DNA from: Marthasterias glacialis
Lineage: Eukaryota; Echinodermata; Asteroidea; Forcipulatida; Asteriidae
Reading direction: 5' to 3'
Length of the DNA stretch: 64,000 nucleotides
Assembly: GCA_911728455.2 (NCBI GenBank)
Contig: OU452219.1
Coordinates: 23,743,219 to 23,807,218, forward strand
The notes below the pieces were generated by a model. The model was not told the origin of the DNA, did no database searches, and saw only the letters and a list, made by a program, of their open reading frames with translations. The translations under genes and the position numbers were made by a program. Shown one piece after another: positions 48,511 to 60,717 of this stretch (the first letter of the stretch is position 1; every line of letters begins with the position of its first letter).

Positions 48511-50591
48511 ATATTAGTTGTAGTAGATTGTTGAAATCAAAGTAGGGACTTCTGGAAAAAAATAGTACGGCCGCTTTTTCGGTATAATGAGAATTCACGA
48601 GGAATGGTAGTTGTGTCCAGTGCCGACTTGGAGCTGTGGTAACTCCAGTGTGGCTCGCACAGCCTGCAAATCCACCAGGACATATTCCCTGGCTGTACAT
48701 TTGTTTGTCCGAATATAAATAAAAACCAAGTACTAACAAACCCTCTGATTGATAAAAATACAATTTACATTTCTGGAGTGCCAGTTACGGCCAGAAATGC
48801 TGGGAGGCTTCTGCTGTAAATTCATCCGTTGTCCAACAAGCCGCTGGGGTCTGGTTCTCCCATCCCATTTCTTGTTTACTACTGCACGCCAGTGTGTATG
48901 GTGACCACCTCATGCATAAACAGCCTTCCGAATTGTCCTCCTGCCCCAGTATAGATTGAGCAATTCTCTGCATTTTGTGTTGTTTTATTATTAAATTCAT
49001 TCCTCACGGCATGTGAAAGATACATTTACATCGCAACTTTTCAAAACTATATGTTTTTTTCAAAGGCTATGTGATGATATTAACTGTAGCCATGAGCCAT
49101 ATTGGATTGGTAAGGATGGGGGGGGGGGTCATCCATCTCTCCATTCTTCCCCTTCTTTCTAAACGATGTTCACCCCTACCTCCCCTTATTCTTCTTCATT
49201 TCCCAGCCCCCTTCTCTTGCCCCTTTCTCAACCGTCCAAATGGAATATCAAGAATTGTTTGTGTCAATGTGAAAGGAAAGATGTGAGTCAGTCCTGATGA
49301 AATATTTTAAGATACTCCCCCCTCGGGGCCACTTTGCATATCAAGTAAATTGCTTTAGCATGTTTTGTTTTGTTGCAATATTAAGATAATACTGCACAGA
49401 AGGCCATGTGCATATAAATGTATTTTTCAAACTCAGAGACAGACCGTGAATAAGGAGGGGGCATAGAATAATTATAAAATCTGTCGAGCAAGATTTGCAT
49501 TGAAAAAACAAATTGAATATGGTTTGATTTGTTTTTGCCTTCCCTCGTGTGTTTTCTCATTTGTTTGCCCTCCTCTTCTCATTTTGGAAATGTGCTTGTT
49601 AGTTTCGTGCTCTCCTTGTACATGTTGTACGAACTGTTGTTGACAGTAGGATGTTTTTTGAAAGAGGTCTATCTATTTCGTTAAATTTGAGTTTGTTTAA
49701 TTGACTTCATGTATTTAATCAAGTGAGAAATAGTGTTAGGGCTTGTTGCTGTTCAAATTTCTGTTGTTTTAATGCCACTACTACGTCGTCAATGGCCGTT
49801 CTGATGCAACTCCTGCTTGTTCCAATAACATTGATCATACTTAAACTGGTAGAATCATATGCATTGTACTGAATAGCCTTTGCATGTGACGTCACCAACG
49901 GGCAATCATTTTTTCAACCGGTTGTTGCCAGGATTCTTTTTTGTTGTTGTACCGTTCCCCTGGCGGGAATCTTTTGGCGAAATTGCCGGAATGTTTTTTC
50001 TTTGGGGGTACCACTGGCACAAAGGCACCCTGACTTCACAATGCCAAGAGAACAAAGATTTTCTTTATTGGATTGTCCATTTTGTTTCTCGACCGAGAAA
50101 ATGGCCGTTACCTTTGGCAAAGGAGTGGTACTAAACACGGAACCATGGCTCGATTGCCGGCTCACTCTGACACAAAAACCACTGCACAATCGTCAAAATT
50201 GGCAAAATATTCAAGACCACGTTTTCTCTTTGTGTTTATGTGAAACAAAGCGTCAGATGGCAGGTACGTGCATGTGCTCTGTGCACGGTCAGCAGTGGAA
50301 TGTCCAGGTGATCTTTGTTCCAGTATTCCGGTTTCACACAATGCTACGTTTCAATGTCACATGTTTTCTGGCTCGATAAATATTTTCATGGATACATGTC
50401 AGCCGGCGCCAACAGGTTAAAGTGGTTTTACATGTTTACAAGTTTTTGTATGATAACCAAATAGTTTCTTTCTTTTTTTAAATCCGAAACACAACAAATC
50501 CAATTTATAAAAGAAGAGAGTTAACTTTGTTGATATCAAGCTAACAATTTTTCTCATGTATAACACTAAGTATTCATGATATCTTGCCATC

Positions 50592-51090
50592 TTCTCTCTG
50601 GGTAACACTAGGTGTACATGAGGTCTTACAAATGGGTAAAACTAGGTGTACATGAGGTCTTACAAATGGGTAAAACTAGGTGTACATGAGGTCTTACAAA
50701 TGGGTAAAACTAGGTGTACATGAGGTCTTACAAATGGGTAAAACTAGGTGTACATGAGGTCTTACAAATGGGTAAAACTAGGTGTACATGAGGTCTTACA
50801 AATGGGTAATGCTAGATGTACATGAGGTCTTCCAAGCTTCCCTCTGGGTAACACTAGGTGTACCTGAGGTATTACAAGCTTCCCTCTGGGTAACACTAGG
50901 TGTACATGAGGTATTACAAGCTTCCCTCTGGGTAACACTAGGTGTACATGAGGTATTACAACCTTCCCTTCTGGGTAACACTAAGTGTACGTGTACGTGA
51001 GGTCTTATAAGCTTCCCCGCTGACATGTCTGGGTTACACTAGGTGTACATGAGATCTTGAAAGCTTTCCCTCTGGGTATTACTAGGCTAA
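50592..51090 (+). repeat. Minisatellite with 42-bp and derived 34-bp units
   Basis: Six or so nearly identical 34-bp units (GGTGTACATGAGGTCTTACA then AATGGGTAAAACTA) lie at about 50610-50815. They are followed by about five 42-bp units (GGTGTACATGAGGTATTACA then AGCTTCCCTCTGGGTAACAC and TA), and preceded by a piece of the 42-bp type (CTCTCTGGGTAACACTA). The 34-bp unit equals the 42-bp unit minus GCTTCCCTC-type sequence, so it looks like a deletion derivative that was amplified inside the older array. Confidence 0.9.
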
Positions 51091-51820
51091 CATGAAGTTA
51101 AGAATTTTGGGGTGAAAAAAAGAAAAATTGACTTTCCTTGTGGTTTGTTGTGACAAAAATAACAAAACATAATTTCATTTTGTACTTTTTGTATGGCATT
51201 GAAATGAGGCAGTGCTATTAGTAAAAATGTGGCCACTTTTCTATGCAATCCCAAAGTGTGTCCTCACTCAAAAGTTAATTTTTTGCTCTGTTCATGCCAT
51301 TTCCTTATATGCATGTGTTTTCTTGCCTTGATTAAGTCTTGCTAATGAAGTCATGGCTCATGTGCTGTGTGATTGTTGGAATTCAAAACAACCCTGTCAC
51401 ACCAAATGAACATTCAAGTTCTTGTCAAACTCTCTCGCTCTGCTTTCGTCATGGGCTTGTTGACAAGCCTGTACACACCCCCACAAATTCTCCAGCAGTC
51501 CGCAGGTAAACTTTAATATCGTCAATCAGGGAACGTTACCAGATCCCGTTCTTGTTTTGTTTGCAGCGGCTTTGCTTTTGCTGTAGTGTCACCTTCTTCC
51601 GATAAATCAGCCAAATTAATGGATGGGATTTAATTGAGACATTTAATACAGTGCAAGGTCTGTGTTGGAGTTGCATGGTCCTTGGGAGGTCCTTGGGAGG
51701 TCCTTGGCAGGTTGAATGGAGATGCTGAAGGGTAGGAATTGGGTGTTAACATCTCCCTGTGTTTGCCTGTGCTCAGGAGACATGTACATGCACCTCTAGG
51801 TTTCTTACATATGTACATGT

Positions 51821-52028
51821 ATTGACCCCCTTGCGCTGACATCACACACCGCTACTTGGTCTGCCACGCTTGCCATTTTTGGGGTCAAACTGCATGTGAA
51901 AATATGGTAAGCGTGTAAACGCTGCATGGCCTAAAATGCGCACTACTCTGTTTATCACACAGGAACACTGACTACCAAAACGGCGCAGCCAAGATTATTA
52001 TGATGATAACATCAGATGATATGGGTCA
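51821..52028. mobile_element. Palindromic MITE family B, copy 3
   Basis: Starts ATTGACCCCCTTGCGCTGAC then ATCACACACCGC, and ends ATCAGATGATATGGGTCAAA. Inner sequence has GCCACGCTTGCCATTTTTGG and GCGCAGCCAAGATTATTATG, as in 28227-28395. The terminal TTGACCC and GGGTCAA are inverted repeats. Confidence 0.75.
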
Positions 52029-53116
52029 AAACATGTAAGCTCTCTGTACATCGTTTTCAAAGCTAGATGGTTAACATTGAGCTTGATTTCTAAATGTTGT
52101 ACAAACCTACAATCATTCACTCACCACCCCCCCCCCACCCATAGCATTACTCCTAATGATGCCGTGCTTAAATTAATGTGTAACAGCTGCTTGTTTCATT
52201 TGCAAGATGTTCAAAGAACCAGATACTATTACCTGAATGTTCTAAATGAAAGTATGTATACTACACTTCTCTGATAATCTTTGTGTCTGGCATAGCTACA
52301 CAGAAAGTGAGAGGCGTTTGTCAGACTAATAATAAGAGTAAATTTTATCGTCTGATTGGCTCATTTCCCTTTGCTTGGTGTGCTACAACAAAAATGATAA
52401 CTTGAGTCGTACCGATTCTCTTAGATTCTCTGAGCAACTGATGACTGCCCGAAATTGAGGCATGAAATTATGTTGATGCTCTTGAGGATCTGAATTGAAT
52501 ATCTTGGGTTTTATTCCACCCAGTTCCATTCACTGACCCTAAATTCATTCTGGTTCTTCTGGTCTTTATGTTCGCCCAAATAGCCCGGTCAAATGACGCA
52601 AATATATTGTCCAGATGCAGACCCTGCCCATAGAAAACTTCTAAAACTATCTTGACAGTCAACAGTTATGGAGTGTCACTGAATTGGATAGCACTATTAT
52701 TTATTTATGGCAATTTGCCAAATATTTGTGTGCGATAGGCATTTTCAACTGTTTTTACAGCAGTTTGGTTTGAGGTTGAGCCATAGAGGTAGAACAATTG
52801 CGAAACGCATGTGAGTACCTTTTCCTTGAAAGAAGTTTTGTTCCTTAGGAATTGGTGCTCATAATGTACAAAGCTTCCAAGATGGCTGTGAGAGAAAGCA
52901 TTGTACGTTCTGTTAGTTTTTCTTTTCAATTTACTTTGAGTCATATATTCAATTAGCTAGTAGAGCATTCTTTTTTTTGGAAGAACTATTCAGTGGGTGA
53001 CTAGTCAATAAAACCCAATCACAAAGGCTGGAGTTATTTTCCATACCTGAATATGCACAACAGTGGAAAATTTAAATTTTAATTGTAATTTAATTATCGT
53101 TTTAATTTCCCTGCAG

Positions 53117-53176
53117 GAAGGCCAAGTGTTGGATCTTTCGCAGATCAATGATGTCCGCAAAGGCATTGCCCCAAAG
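53117..53176 (+). CDS. Phospholipase C beta (PLCB4/norpA type), coding exon 3
   Basis: Codes for 20 residues, residues 56-75: EGQVLDLSQINDVRKGIA then PK. The acceptor is TTTCCCTGCAG (AG at 53115-53116) and the donor is AAG|GTAAGC (GT at 53177-53178). Phase 0 at both ends, 60 bp. It continues the N-terminal PH domain: PLCB4 reads EGQVLE-S-IN-R-G-PK at this place as I recall, so the match is close and has no gap. The next family residues, DPKI and onward, are not in this window. The three exons give 75 codons, the same length as the corresponding part of vertebrate PLCB4 as I remember it. The catalytic X and Y domains, C2 domain and C-terminal coiled coil lie downstream. Confidence 0.94.
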
Positions 53177-53293
53177 GTAAGCCAGATAAAATACTTGATG
53201 TCCACTGTACTCATACCTTCTATTATCATCATCAAATCGATGAGAGACGTACTCTTTGGTGAATCCTCTGATGCTTTGGTGAAGCACTTCCAT

Positions 53294-53420
53294 CCTGGCG
53301 CGATTTCATGGCTCTGCTTACCGCAGAATGCTGAGCTTACGGCAGTCCATAGATTCACGCGCCTTACAGGGTTCCGTAAGCGCAGGGTTCTGTGGTAAGC
53401 AGTTGCCATGAAATTGGATC
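53294..53420. mobile_element. Palindromic MITE family E, copy 3
   Basis: CTGGCGCGATTTCATGGCTC then TGCTTACCGCAGAAT on the left, with TTCTGTGGTAAGCAGTTGCC then ATGAAATTGGATC on the right. The terminal inverted repeats are the family E type but GC-shifted. A related piece, AGCTGTAAAGCACAGAAATC, follows to about 53490. A minus-strand frame of 134 codons crosses this element and exon 3 and is not a gene. Confidence 0.75.
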
Positions 53421-55627
53421 AAGGTCCTATGTCAAAAAGCTGTAAAGCACAGAAATCTGCTAAGCATAGCGAAATACTGCTGAGCAACAAAAGAGGGAGG
53501 AAAAAAGAAATGGTTAACAGCTTTGTGTATAATGAACCCATACATCTATTTCATTGACCTTTCTAGCGTTTACTGAGCATGGAACTTGGCTTTGGTGAAG
53601 TGTGTTTATTCATGTGATTGTTTGTCATGGTTTGTTTTTCTCGCCTGATACTTGCTCAGCTAATGAGTTTATCTGGAAAGTTCTGCTTTTGTTATAAAAC
53701 TTGACTAGGAACATATCACATATCGAGGAAATTTTGCATACGTGAGGAAACTTTTCCTGCCAAAGGCAATACATCATTTTGAACAAGAAATACAAGAAAT
53801 AAAATAATGTACACAGTACATGTACACTTAAAGCCAAGGCTTACATTCACACACTGAGTCATCTCGCCTTCACACTGTGTGACTTATTCCTCGTCTTTCA
53901 CGGCAGTCTGGGATTAACTACATTCACCTCTTGCAGATTTCTCATAAACATTGTTAGCTCTCCGAGATATTCCTTTGTCTAGATGCATTCCGTCATACGG
54001 CACGTACTAATGCAGTGGTAATTTGGCGCAGCCGGTCACGGCTGCGTGGCCTTGCCCTTTTCCATGTGGGCGTGTTTACACAGATGATTTCATTTGTGTG
54101 TGGATGTGCTTGAGATGTATTCTAAGGCAGAAAGACAAAGTTGACCGTCACAAAAAAAGCTTGTCGTCTCGTCGTTGGTTGTTGTCTTCTTCATTCTTCA
54201 AGGTATCTATAGCCCGGTATGTAAGAAGACAGACAAGAAATGCAACTTTGAAAGAACTGTTCACGTTCTGTGCATTTTACTTTACTAATTGCAAACAATG
54301 GTCGTATGCAAATACTAGGAGTCTTGGGGTATAGGCAAATTGATGCAATTATCAGAATGCCATGTAGGGTCATTCTCCTGAAAGCAAGATTTGAATATCA
54401 CATTATAAATTTGTAGGATTGTTGTTTGCTATAATTTCAGCAATCTTTGTACAAATGTATGTGCATTGTAACATGGGGTACAAAGAAATCTTGCATATTG
54501 TGACAATATCATGTCCTCCTCACTAACAGCTGGACATGTAGCGTTCAGGATTTATATACATGTAGAACATTATCATGTTGGTGATAAATATATATATCCC
54601 TACTTGTACAGATTTATTTAAAATAGTTGTCTTGTCAGGAGAGTTTAATGTCACCTCGGCAATAATAAATCAGAGTTTGGTTGTCTCTGTGGTGGAGCAT
54701 CCCTGTATCATACTGCATGAAGATCAATCTGCTATTAGGGATCACTAATGGGTTCCCACATGTAACTTAGGCCTCATGTTTCTTAGAAGAGTTTGAAAGT
54801 AATGCACGTTGTAGATCTCCACTTTTGAAGTGATCTGAAGGATTCCAAATCAATTTGCTGTAAGTGTCATCTTTTGGAATAATTGAAGTTGGACATCGAT
54901 TCAACGAAGTACACTAAATGTGCGCGATACTTTTTTAAGCCAGTGTTTGCGGGGCAGTGCTACCTGAAGAGATCATCAGGATTATTGTCGCTGTCATAGT
55001 TTTTGTTTTTACCTGAGATTTAAATCCACTCCAAAGACTTCATTCCTCACCTTGGATTAGAAAATGAGAAATTCGTTGAATTGTCTCAGGTTCCATTCAA
55101 GAATTAGTGCGAAGTCTGAGAACCTAAATCCATGCAAAGTCTGTCATGGAGACATAAATGAACGGATGGTGCTCATGTATAATTTGTGTAACATTGTGTA
55201 CATGATACAAACAGGCATTGAACTGACAGTTATTACTCCTGACATGAATGCCAAACACAAAGCAAACTGTGACTCTTACAGAGACTGGTTACAGAAGAGT
55301 TCAAACAAATTAGAGCTCACAATTTTCAAGTGGATCAACTTTTTGGCTTTAATTTGTTATTGCTTCATATTCACATTCACATTAAGTGCGGACCACCCTT
55401 TTAGATGGATGGAACCTCATTATTTATTTATTTTATTAGACATCCAGCAGCACAAGCGCCAATAGAAACAAGAAGAAATGTTCAGTTTCAGATGTGGGAG
55501 AAAAACTCCAAACTGGGAAAACCCCTCACAATGAGGTAGAAAGTGATTACTTTTTCTAAATAGGTAAAAAGTTTATGCCTCTGGTATTTTTTTTTTGAAA
55601 AATGCATTAAAGCACCGGAATTTCCGG

Positions 55628-55915
55628 CTACATCTCTGACTGCTTGGAACACCATGTCCCAACTCGCACTACTCGTTCATCATCTGCCGTGTCATGCCCA
55701 AAAACTAGAAAGCAGGCTGGGAAGATGGCTTTTTCTTCCTGTGCTCCAAAGCTCTGTAATAATCTTCCACAATCTCTGAGTAACTCCATCTCCATTTTTG
55801 AGTTCAGAAAGAACTTCAAAACCAACCTATTCAGCCATTAAGTTCCTTCTTGTATGTGCTTTGTATCCTTGGGCAAAGGTGCTGTAGCAAATGCTGTGTT
55901 ATTATTAGTATTATT
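55628..55915 (+). mobile_element. LINE 3' fragment (reverse-transcriptase ORF C terminus and tail)
   Basis: The plus-strand frame ending near 55841 reads FSSCAPKLCNNLPQSLSNSI then FEFRKNFKTNLFSH and stop. The pattern F-x-APKLWN-LP-xSL-x(3)-S-x-FK-x(2)-LKT-LF is the signature C-terminal end of CR1/L2/Rex-like non-LTR retrotransposon ORF2 proteins. The usual W is C here. A 3' UTR with GGCAAAGGTGCTGTAGCAAA then TGCTGTGTTATTATTAGTAT closes with a TTA-rich tail. Upstream sequence does not preserve the catalytic domain, so it is 5'-truncated and dead. The frame stays open from 55644 to the stop, suggesting it is not very old. Confidence 0.85.
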
Positions 55916-58900
55916 ATACATTTTGCTGATATGAAGCACTCTTGAGAAATGTTTCAATCTAGCATGCTGCTAAAAGATGGAGGTTTGCAGTAAAATCTCT
56001 GTAGTGAGTATGTGTGGTTCTGAAGAAAAGAAAATGGTGGTGTACTCGACCTCTCTAACAGTGTGCACTGCTCCTTATCAGAGGAAAATTTGCAAGAATG
56101 CTGCTGTCATCTTTGAGAAAAAAAAACAGGTCTGAAAGTGATCTTTTTAATCTTCCCACAAGAGACGAGAGGAATAGCATCATGTACAAGAACTCTGTGT
56201 GCGCCCATTTCCATCAAATATTTCAAGATCCAAATCTAGTGGGTATGACTGTATTCTTACAAAACCAGTGCTGTGCCATTTCTGTCTGTGCCTGAATGTG
56301 ATTATTTGTATTTTTCCTTTTGAAAGACTAGATGAATGATGTTCAGGAGTGCTCTATATATGGGCACCTATTTTTATGAAATTGGCCAAGGCTTCTTCAC
56401 AAATTTGTTTCATCAATTAAAGGTGGTACGGATGACTGAACTCTTGACAAAAGCAGTGCTGCACCCACCCCTTTATGAAATGGTGAAGAAGAAAAAAAAC
56501 CCGGAGTGGGTCCTCTGGACACCTCTGCCTCATCATTTAACATGAGTGACAAACCCACCGCTAATCAGCAATGTGTGCCAGTCAGTCAGTCCATCGGCCT
56601 GGTACATATGGGCTGCCATGGCAACGGTGGCCAAGGAGACGAGGATCCCAGTCAGCCATGCATTGATCCCAGGGTTTTAAAACAAGTAATGGGATAGTGA
56701 AGGTTATGTCATCATCTCAAGCACAGCTCTTCTTCTCGTTTTACATTCGCGTTCAGGATGTGCTTCCATCCTCGCTCTCAGAGGAGGAAGAGAGTTGCGT
56801 CCATGGAATGGACTGAGCATGCTCAGTTGTCTCTACTCATGATAAATTAAACTATTTAGAAAGTTTAAGTCATCTCCCTACTTCTTAGAACCAAACACTT
56901 GTATGTAAAGAGAGGGTAATTCTCTAACCAAGTATAGTCGAAGCAATATAAAAAAAACTTTTAACGCTACACACCTTTTCTTCCCAAGAAACCGTGGGTG
57001 TTACTCATGCTTCTTTTTTGAGCCATATCAATCAAGATGGAGGTATTTATTACAGAATGAAAACAATTTAACCAGAACTGCGTCGCTCAAAGAGAAATAG
57101 TGCATTTGTTATTAAAAAAAGTGAGCCGTGAAAGTGACATTGTGCGGGTTGCTCACTGCATGGTGAAATTTTCTAGATTCTTTGTAACTAAGGAAAACTA
57201 CGGATTCAAGATTTTTCTTGAAAAATGCATTAAATGTACTCATGTTCCTGTTTTCATTTAATGTGACTAACATGAATTTTAAAAAAATATTCTGCTCATA
57301 GTAATATCCTCACATCATATCAAAGGAACACTCACAACAACATCATCAACTTTCTCTTAAGTTAAGTTTGTGTACAAAATTGCGATCAATTTTTTTCACC
57401 CCTCGAAATTACCAGTGCATGGTGCTGTACATCGGGGTCTTCAAATGTCAAATGTCATTCTGTACACAAGCCTCCACATAATGCATTCGTACGCACACTT
57501 GATACAAAAACAGCCTGCGCCAGTTTCACCTCGCTGAAGTCCTTGTACTTTAAAGAAAATGTTCATCAGAACTGGGATGGTCTCTGATGGATCAATTCCG
57601 CAAGATTTAGGGATTAATTATGATCAACATGCAAGCAAATTTAGGCCTGATTCAAACTTTTTATCAATGCACTCTCCGACAGTACGTTATTGGATTTTAT
57701 TTTTTGCTCCACATCCTAATCCTCACGTTGAAAAATAATAAAAAAATGTGAAGACTAAAAACAAATCACAAACCAGATACAATGAAACGCACCACCTCCA
57801 TCCATACTTCCATATTGTTCAGTCCAAAACAAAAATAACAAGGGAACCTGCTGTACAAACAATGCACAAGACATTTTCATGCTCAAGTGATTGGTGTGTT
57901 GATAACGTCATAAAATTAGGCCTTGGATTTTTAAGTGGCTCCTTACAGTGTCTATTTCCCCCAGAACATAAACGACTTCTCAGATAGGAAAACCTGTTTG
58001 AGTTGTAATTTATGAGCACTCTGTATTGTTAAATAGCTTTAAACGTAGCATGTCTGTAAACACTTTTTTTTCAAAATATGTTTTTGTATCTATATTAGGC
58101 TCCACAGAGGAAACGCATCAGACACAGTGATCATTTTTTTCCCGTGCCATCACAACAAAAAATGCACCACAGAGAAATCATTTCAAACTTTGAGGAAAAT
58201 CACCGAAGCCACTAAGGTTTTTTTTTTATACCTTGTTCTTTCTATAAATGCTGTGTGAATAAATCACGTCTGTGTACAAAGGGATGATTTGACAGTGAAA
58301 GCCTACCAGTGTGACGATCCTCACTGAATTGGGTCAAGGGGCATGCAATTACTCCCAACCACATTTAAGCTGTAATTTGATGTTCACTTCTTCACTATGG
58401 AATCTTTAATGGTTACCCGATATAGAAATTCTCTCTCTCTCTGTTAAAGGTGGACCACATTCCTTGTTATTACTAATCACTGTATGGTCAAACATATTAC
58501 AGTACTGGGAAACTTCCATCACACAAATACCTGTAGGTGAGCAAAGGTTTTCTCAAGAAGAAGAAATAACAATGTTCCATTCATTTGGTGAAATAAAAAG
58601 TCAAAAACAGACAGAGCCAACTTTTATGTATGTTATATAAACAGGAAATCACAAGAAAGTTCAGTGTTTTGTTGTTTTGTACTTAATCTGAAGGCCGCTA
58701 AGTTCCGGTTGAGGAAAAATGCAGCGAGTTTGTGGCGATCATAACCACCAAGCTTTCCCCGGGTGGTAGTGCTTATACTAGGGAGCCTATACTGGCTGTA
58801 CTGTTTGCTATAGGGTGTTTTTTATTGTGTGGGCTTCTATGCTCATCAAATGATAACCAGGTGTGGTGATAGAAACTAGAATCCCTTACATTGAAAGTAC

Positions 58901-59117
58901 CGTCTGGTTGCCTAGCAATGCTGCATCCAGTGAATTTACCCTTGGTGCACGCTTATGTAGTATGTGTACATTTGGGTTGGAGTTGCTTTTTTTTGGTACA
59001 TGTACCTTCCAAGGGGGAAAAAACGCAAGGGAGAGGCATTAAAGAGGTTTAGACCAATCAGTACATGATTCTGTCGAGGAAAAAAGCAGAAAGTGTTGAG
59101 TTATAAATCTACAGCCG

Positions 59118-59311
59118 GGGCCCAATTTCATAGAGCTGCTTACTGGCAGAAAGTAGCTTAGCACAAAAAGATTTATGCCTACCAGATTTAGGTTACCAGC
59201 CAAAACACCCTGTCACATGTACCATTTGTGACTGGTATCCTGTATATTTCTGCTTAGCAGAAAATTGTTCAGCACTATTTTGTGCTTGAGCAGTACTATG
59301 AAATTGGGCCC
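59118..59311. mobile_element. Palindromic MITE family E, best copy
   Basis: Ends are GGGCCCAATTTCATAGAGCT then GCTTA on the left and GAGCAGTACTATGAAATTGG then GCCC on the right. AGCAGAAAGTAGCTTAGCAC on the left pairs loosely with the GCTTAGCAGAAAATTGTTCA region on the right. It is the least diverged of the four family E copies in the window (12762, 12997, 53294). Confidence 0.85.
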
Positions 59312-60717
59312 TGGTTGTTTATGATAAAGTCATTTTTACTTTTATTTAACAAAAGACTCATCAGTTAAAGCGGCAGAAAAAAGAAGAGAGCAAAATATTG
59401 TTTTTTGTTTTTGTTTTAAAGGAATGAAATAGACATGAATTACCAAACGAATGATCCTGGTGTATTTTAGTGTAAAAGTCTATAAAAAACTTGGTTGATT
59501 TATTGAGTGAAACTGAAAAATTGTGATTTCAAATAGTATGGAATATTCAACAGTGGACATATATCGGCTGCCCTGGTTCTGTATTTACATTCCGCTCATT
59601 TTTACATTCTCACTAGTTTTAAGATGGGAGGAGGGGTGTCTTTGGCCGTACAGTGATTCTCGTAACTGTTTACTCCAAACTGGCAATCGTGTTTGTTTTT
59701 CTTCACGGCATATCCTCCCATCCGTCACGACAAATCAAAATGTTTGTGCCAAAGGAAAATAAATGCTGCGCGTGGCATTCTCGCCCAATGGTAAATTTAT
59801 TGCATTTGGACTTCTTTTTAAAGTCAAGATTCTCCTCCGATGCTCAGATTTCCTTTGAGGGTCAGTTCATGTTATCTTTACAGCACTCGGCAGATATTTA
59901 GGGAAATTGGACAAATGCATGTGTACAGCAGTCCATGATGGTGCATACAGTGTTTATGCACTTGGTGTCATGGTTGGTGATGCTGTCCTGAGTTTCAACA
60001 TTTTGAATGAGACTTGAGCCATACTTGGCAAATTTAATTGTAAAATCCATCTATTAAAATGCAACAAATCAATATTTGCAGCTGAAGAGGGATTAAAATG
60101 GAAGATTTGAAGGAAACCAATTTACATGAGATTTATCTCTTGTGAATAGTGTTGGCTTCTGAGAAGATCCGATGGGATTTGTTTTCAGTCAGTATCCTCT
60201 GACAGTCTTCTAGAACTTACTTTCAACTGAATTTGTAAAACTGGGTCATTTTATCAGAGTTCATTGTCCTCAGAAAAGGGATTGAAACCAGTAACCCTGC
60301 ACATCCCCCAATTTCCAGGTCCCAGCAGTTTATCTATTGGGGGCGATCCCCTTGCCTCACACCATTTTACCCATACTATTGAGTGTAGTCTGGGATCAAA
60401 CTTGATGCTAGACTCAGGTAGTAGTAATCTTGGAGTGACTCACTGATGCCTCCATTCTAGTTTTTCAACGCCACCTACATGTAGACTTTAAAGGAAGCCG
60501 AAGTTGCCAAAAGGAGGCCATAATGGAATTCATTTAGTATCTTTGGGTTTGTGGCAGTGTTGAATGAAGCATGGTTTGTTGGAGGTCCATAATTGGAGTA
60601 TGTATAGGCAGTTATGTGTAGCCAATAGCTGAAGCCAGAGCTATTGTGACAGGCACAGCCTTAATTGTTAATGGATTAATACTTAATGGTATGGAACTTG
60701 CAGCTATACACTAATGT

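Larger units (their letters stand above)
35986..53116 (+). other. Intron 2 of the PLC beta gene (17.1 kb)
   Basis: Donor GTAAGA at 35986 and acceptor TTTCCCTGCAG with AG at 53115-53116. This intron carries four separate tandem arrays (36082-36246, 37556-37930, 43314-47130, 50592-51090), a GA microsatellite, a SINE, and several palindromic elements, each listed. I see nothing assignable in 36250-37550, 37931-38320, 38380-40385, 40690-41170, 41235-41815, 42070-43310, 47131-48400, 48515-50590, 51091-51820 and 52030-53116. The 168-codon minus-strand frame at 36872-37378 and the 125-codon plus-strand frame at 50002-50379 have no recognisable domain and are treated as chance. Confidence 0.85.

Noticed and set aside
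50002..50379. 125-codon plus-strand frame overlapping other open frames at 49880-50189
   Set aside because: No family resemblance or splice context. Part of the sequence (ATTCTTTTTT followed by GTCCC/GTTCCC-CTGG) echoes 48190-48215, suggesting a repeat.
55064..55465. 133-codon plus-strand frame with a hydrophobic segment
   Set aside because: No recognisable family. The end runs into TTTATTTATTTTATTAGACATCC, which looks like repeat-derived sequence.
56506..56697. Possible exon reading MSDKPTANQQCVPVSQ in plus frame
   Set aside because: It does not match the expected PLC continuation (DPKI) and has no convincing acceptor; the frame just ends at a stop.
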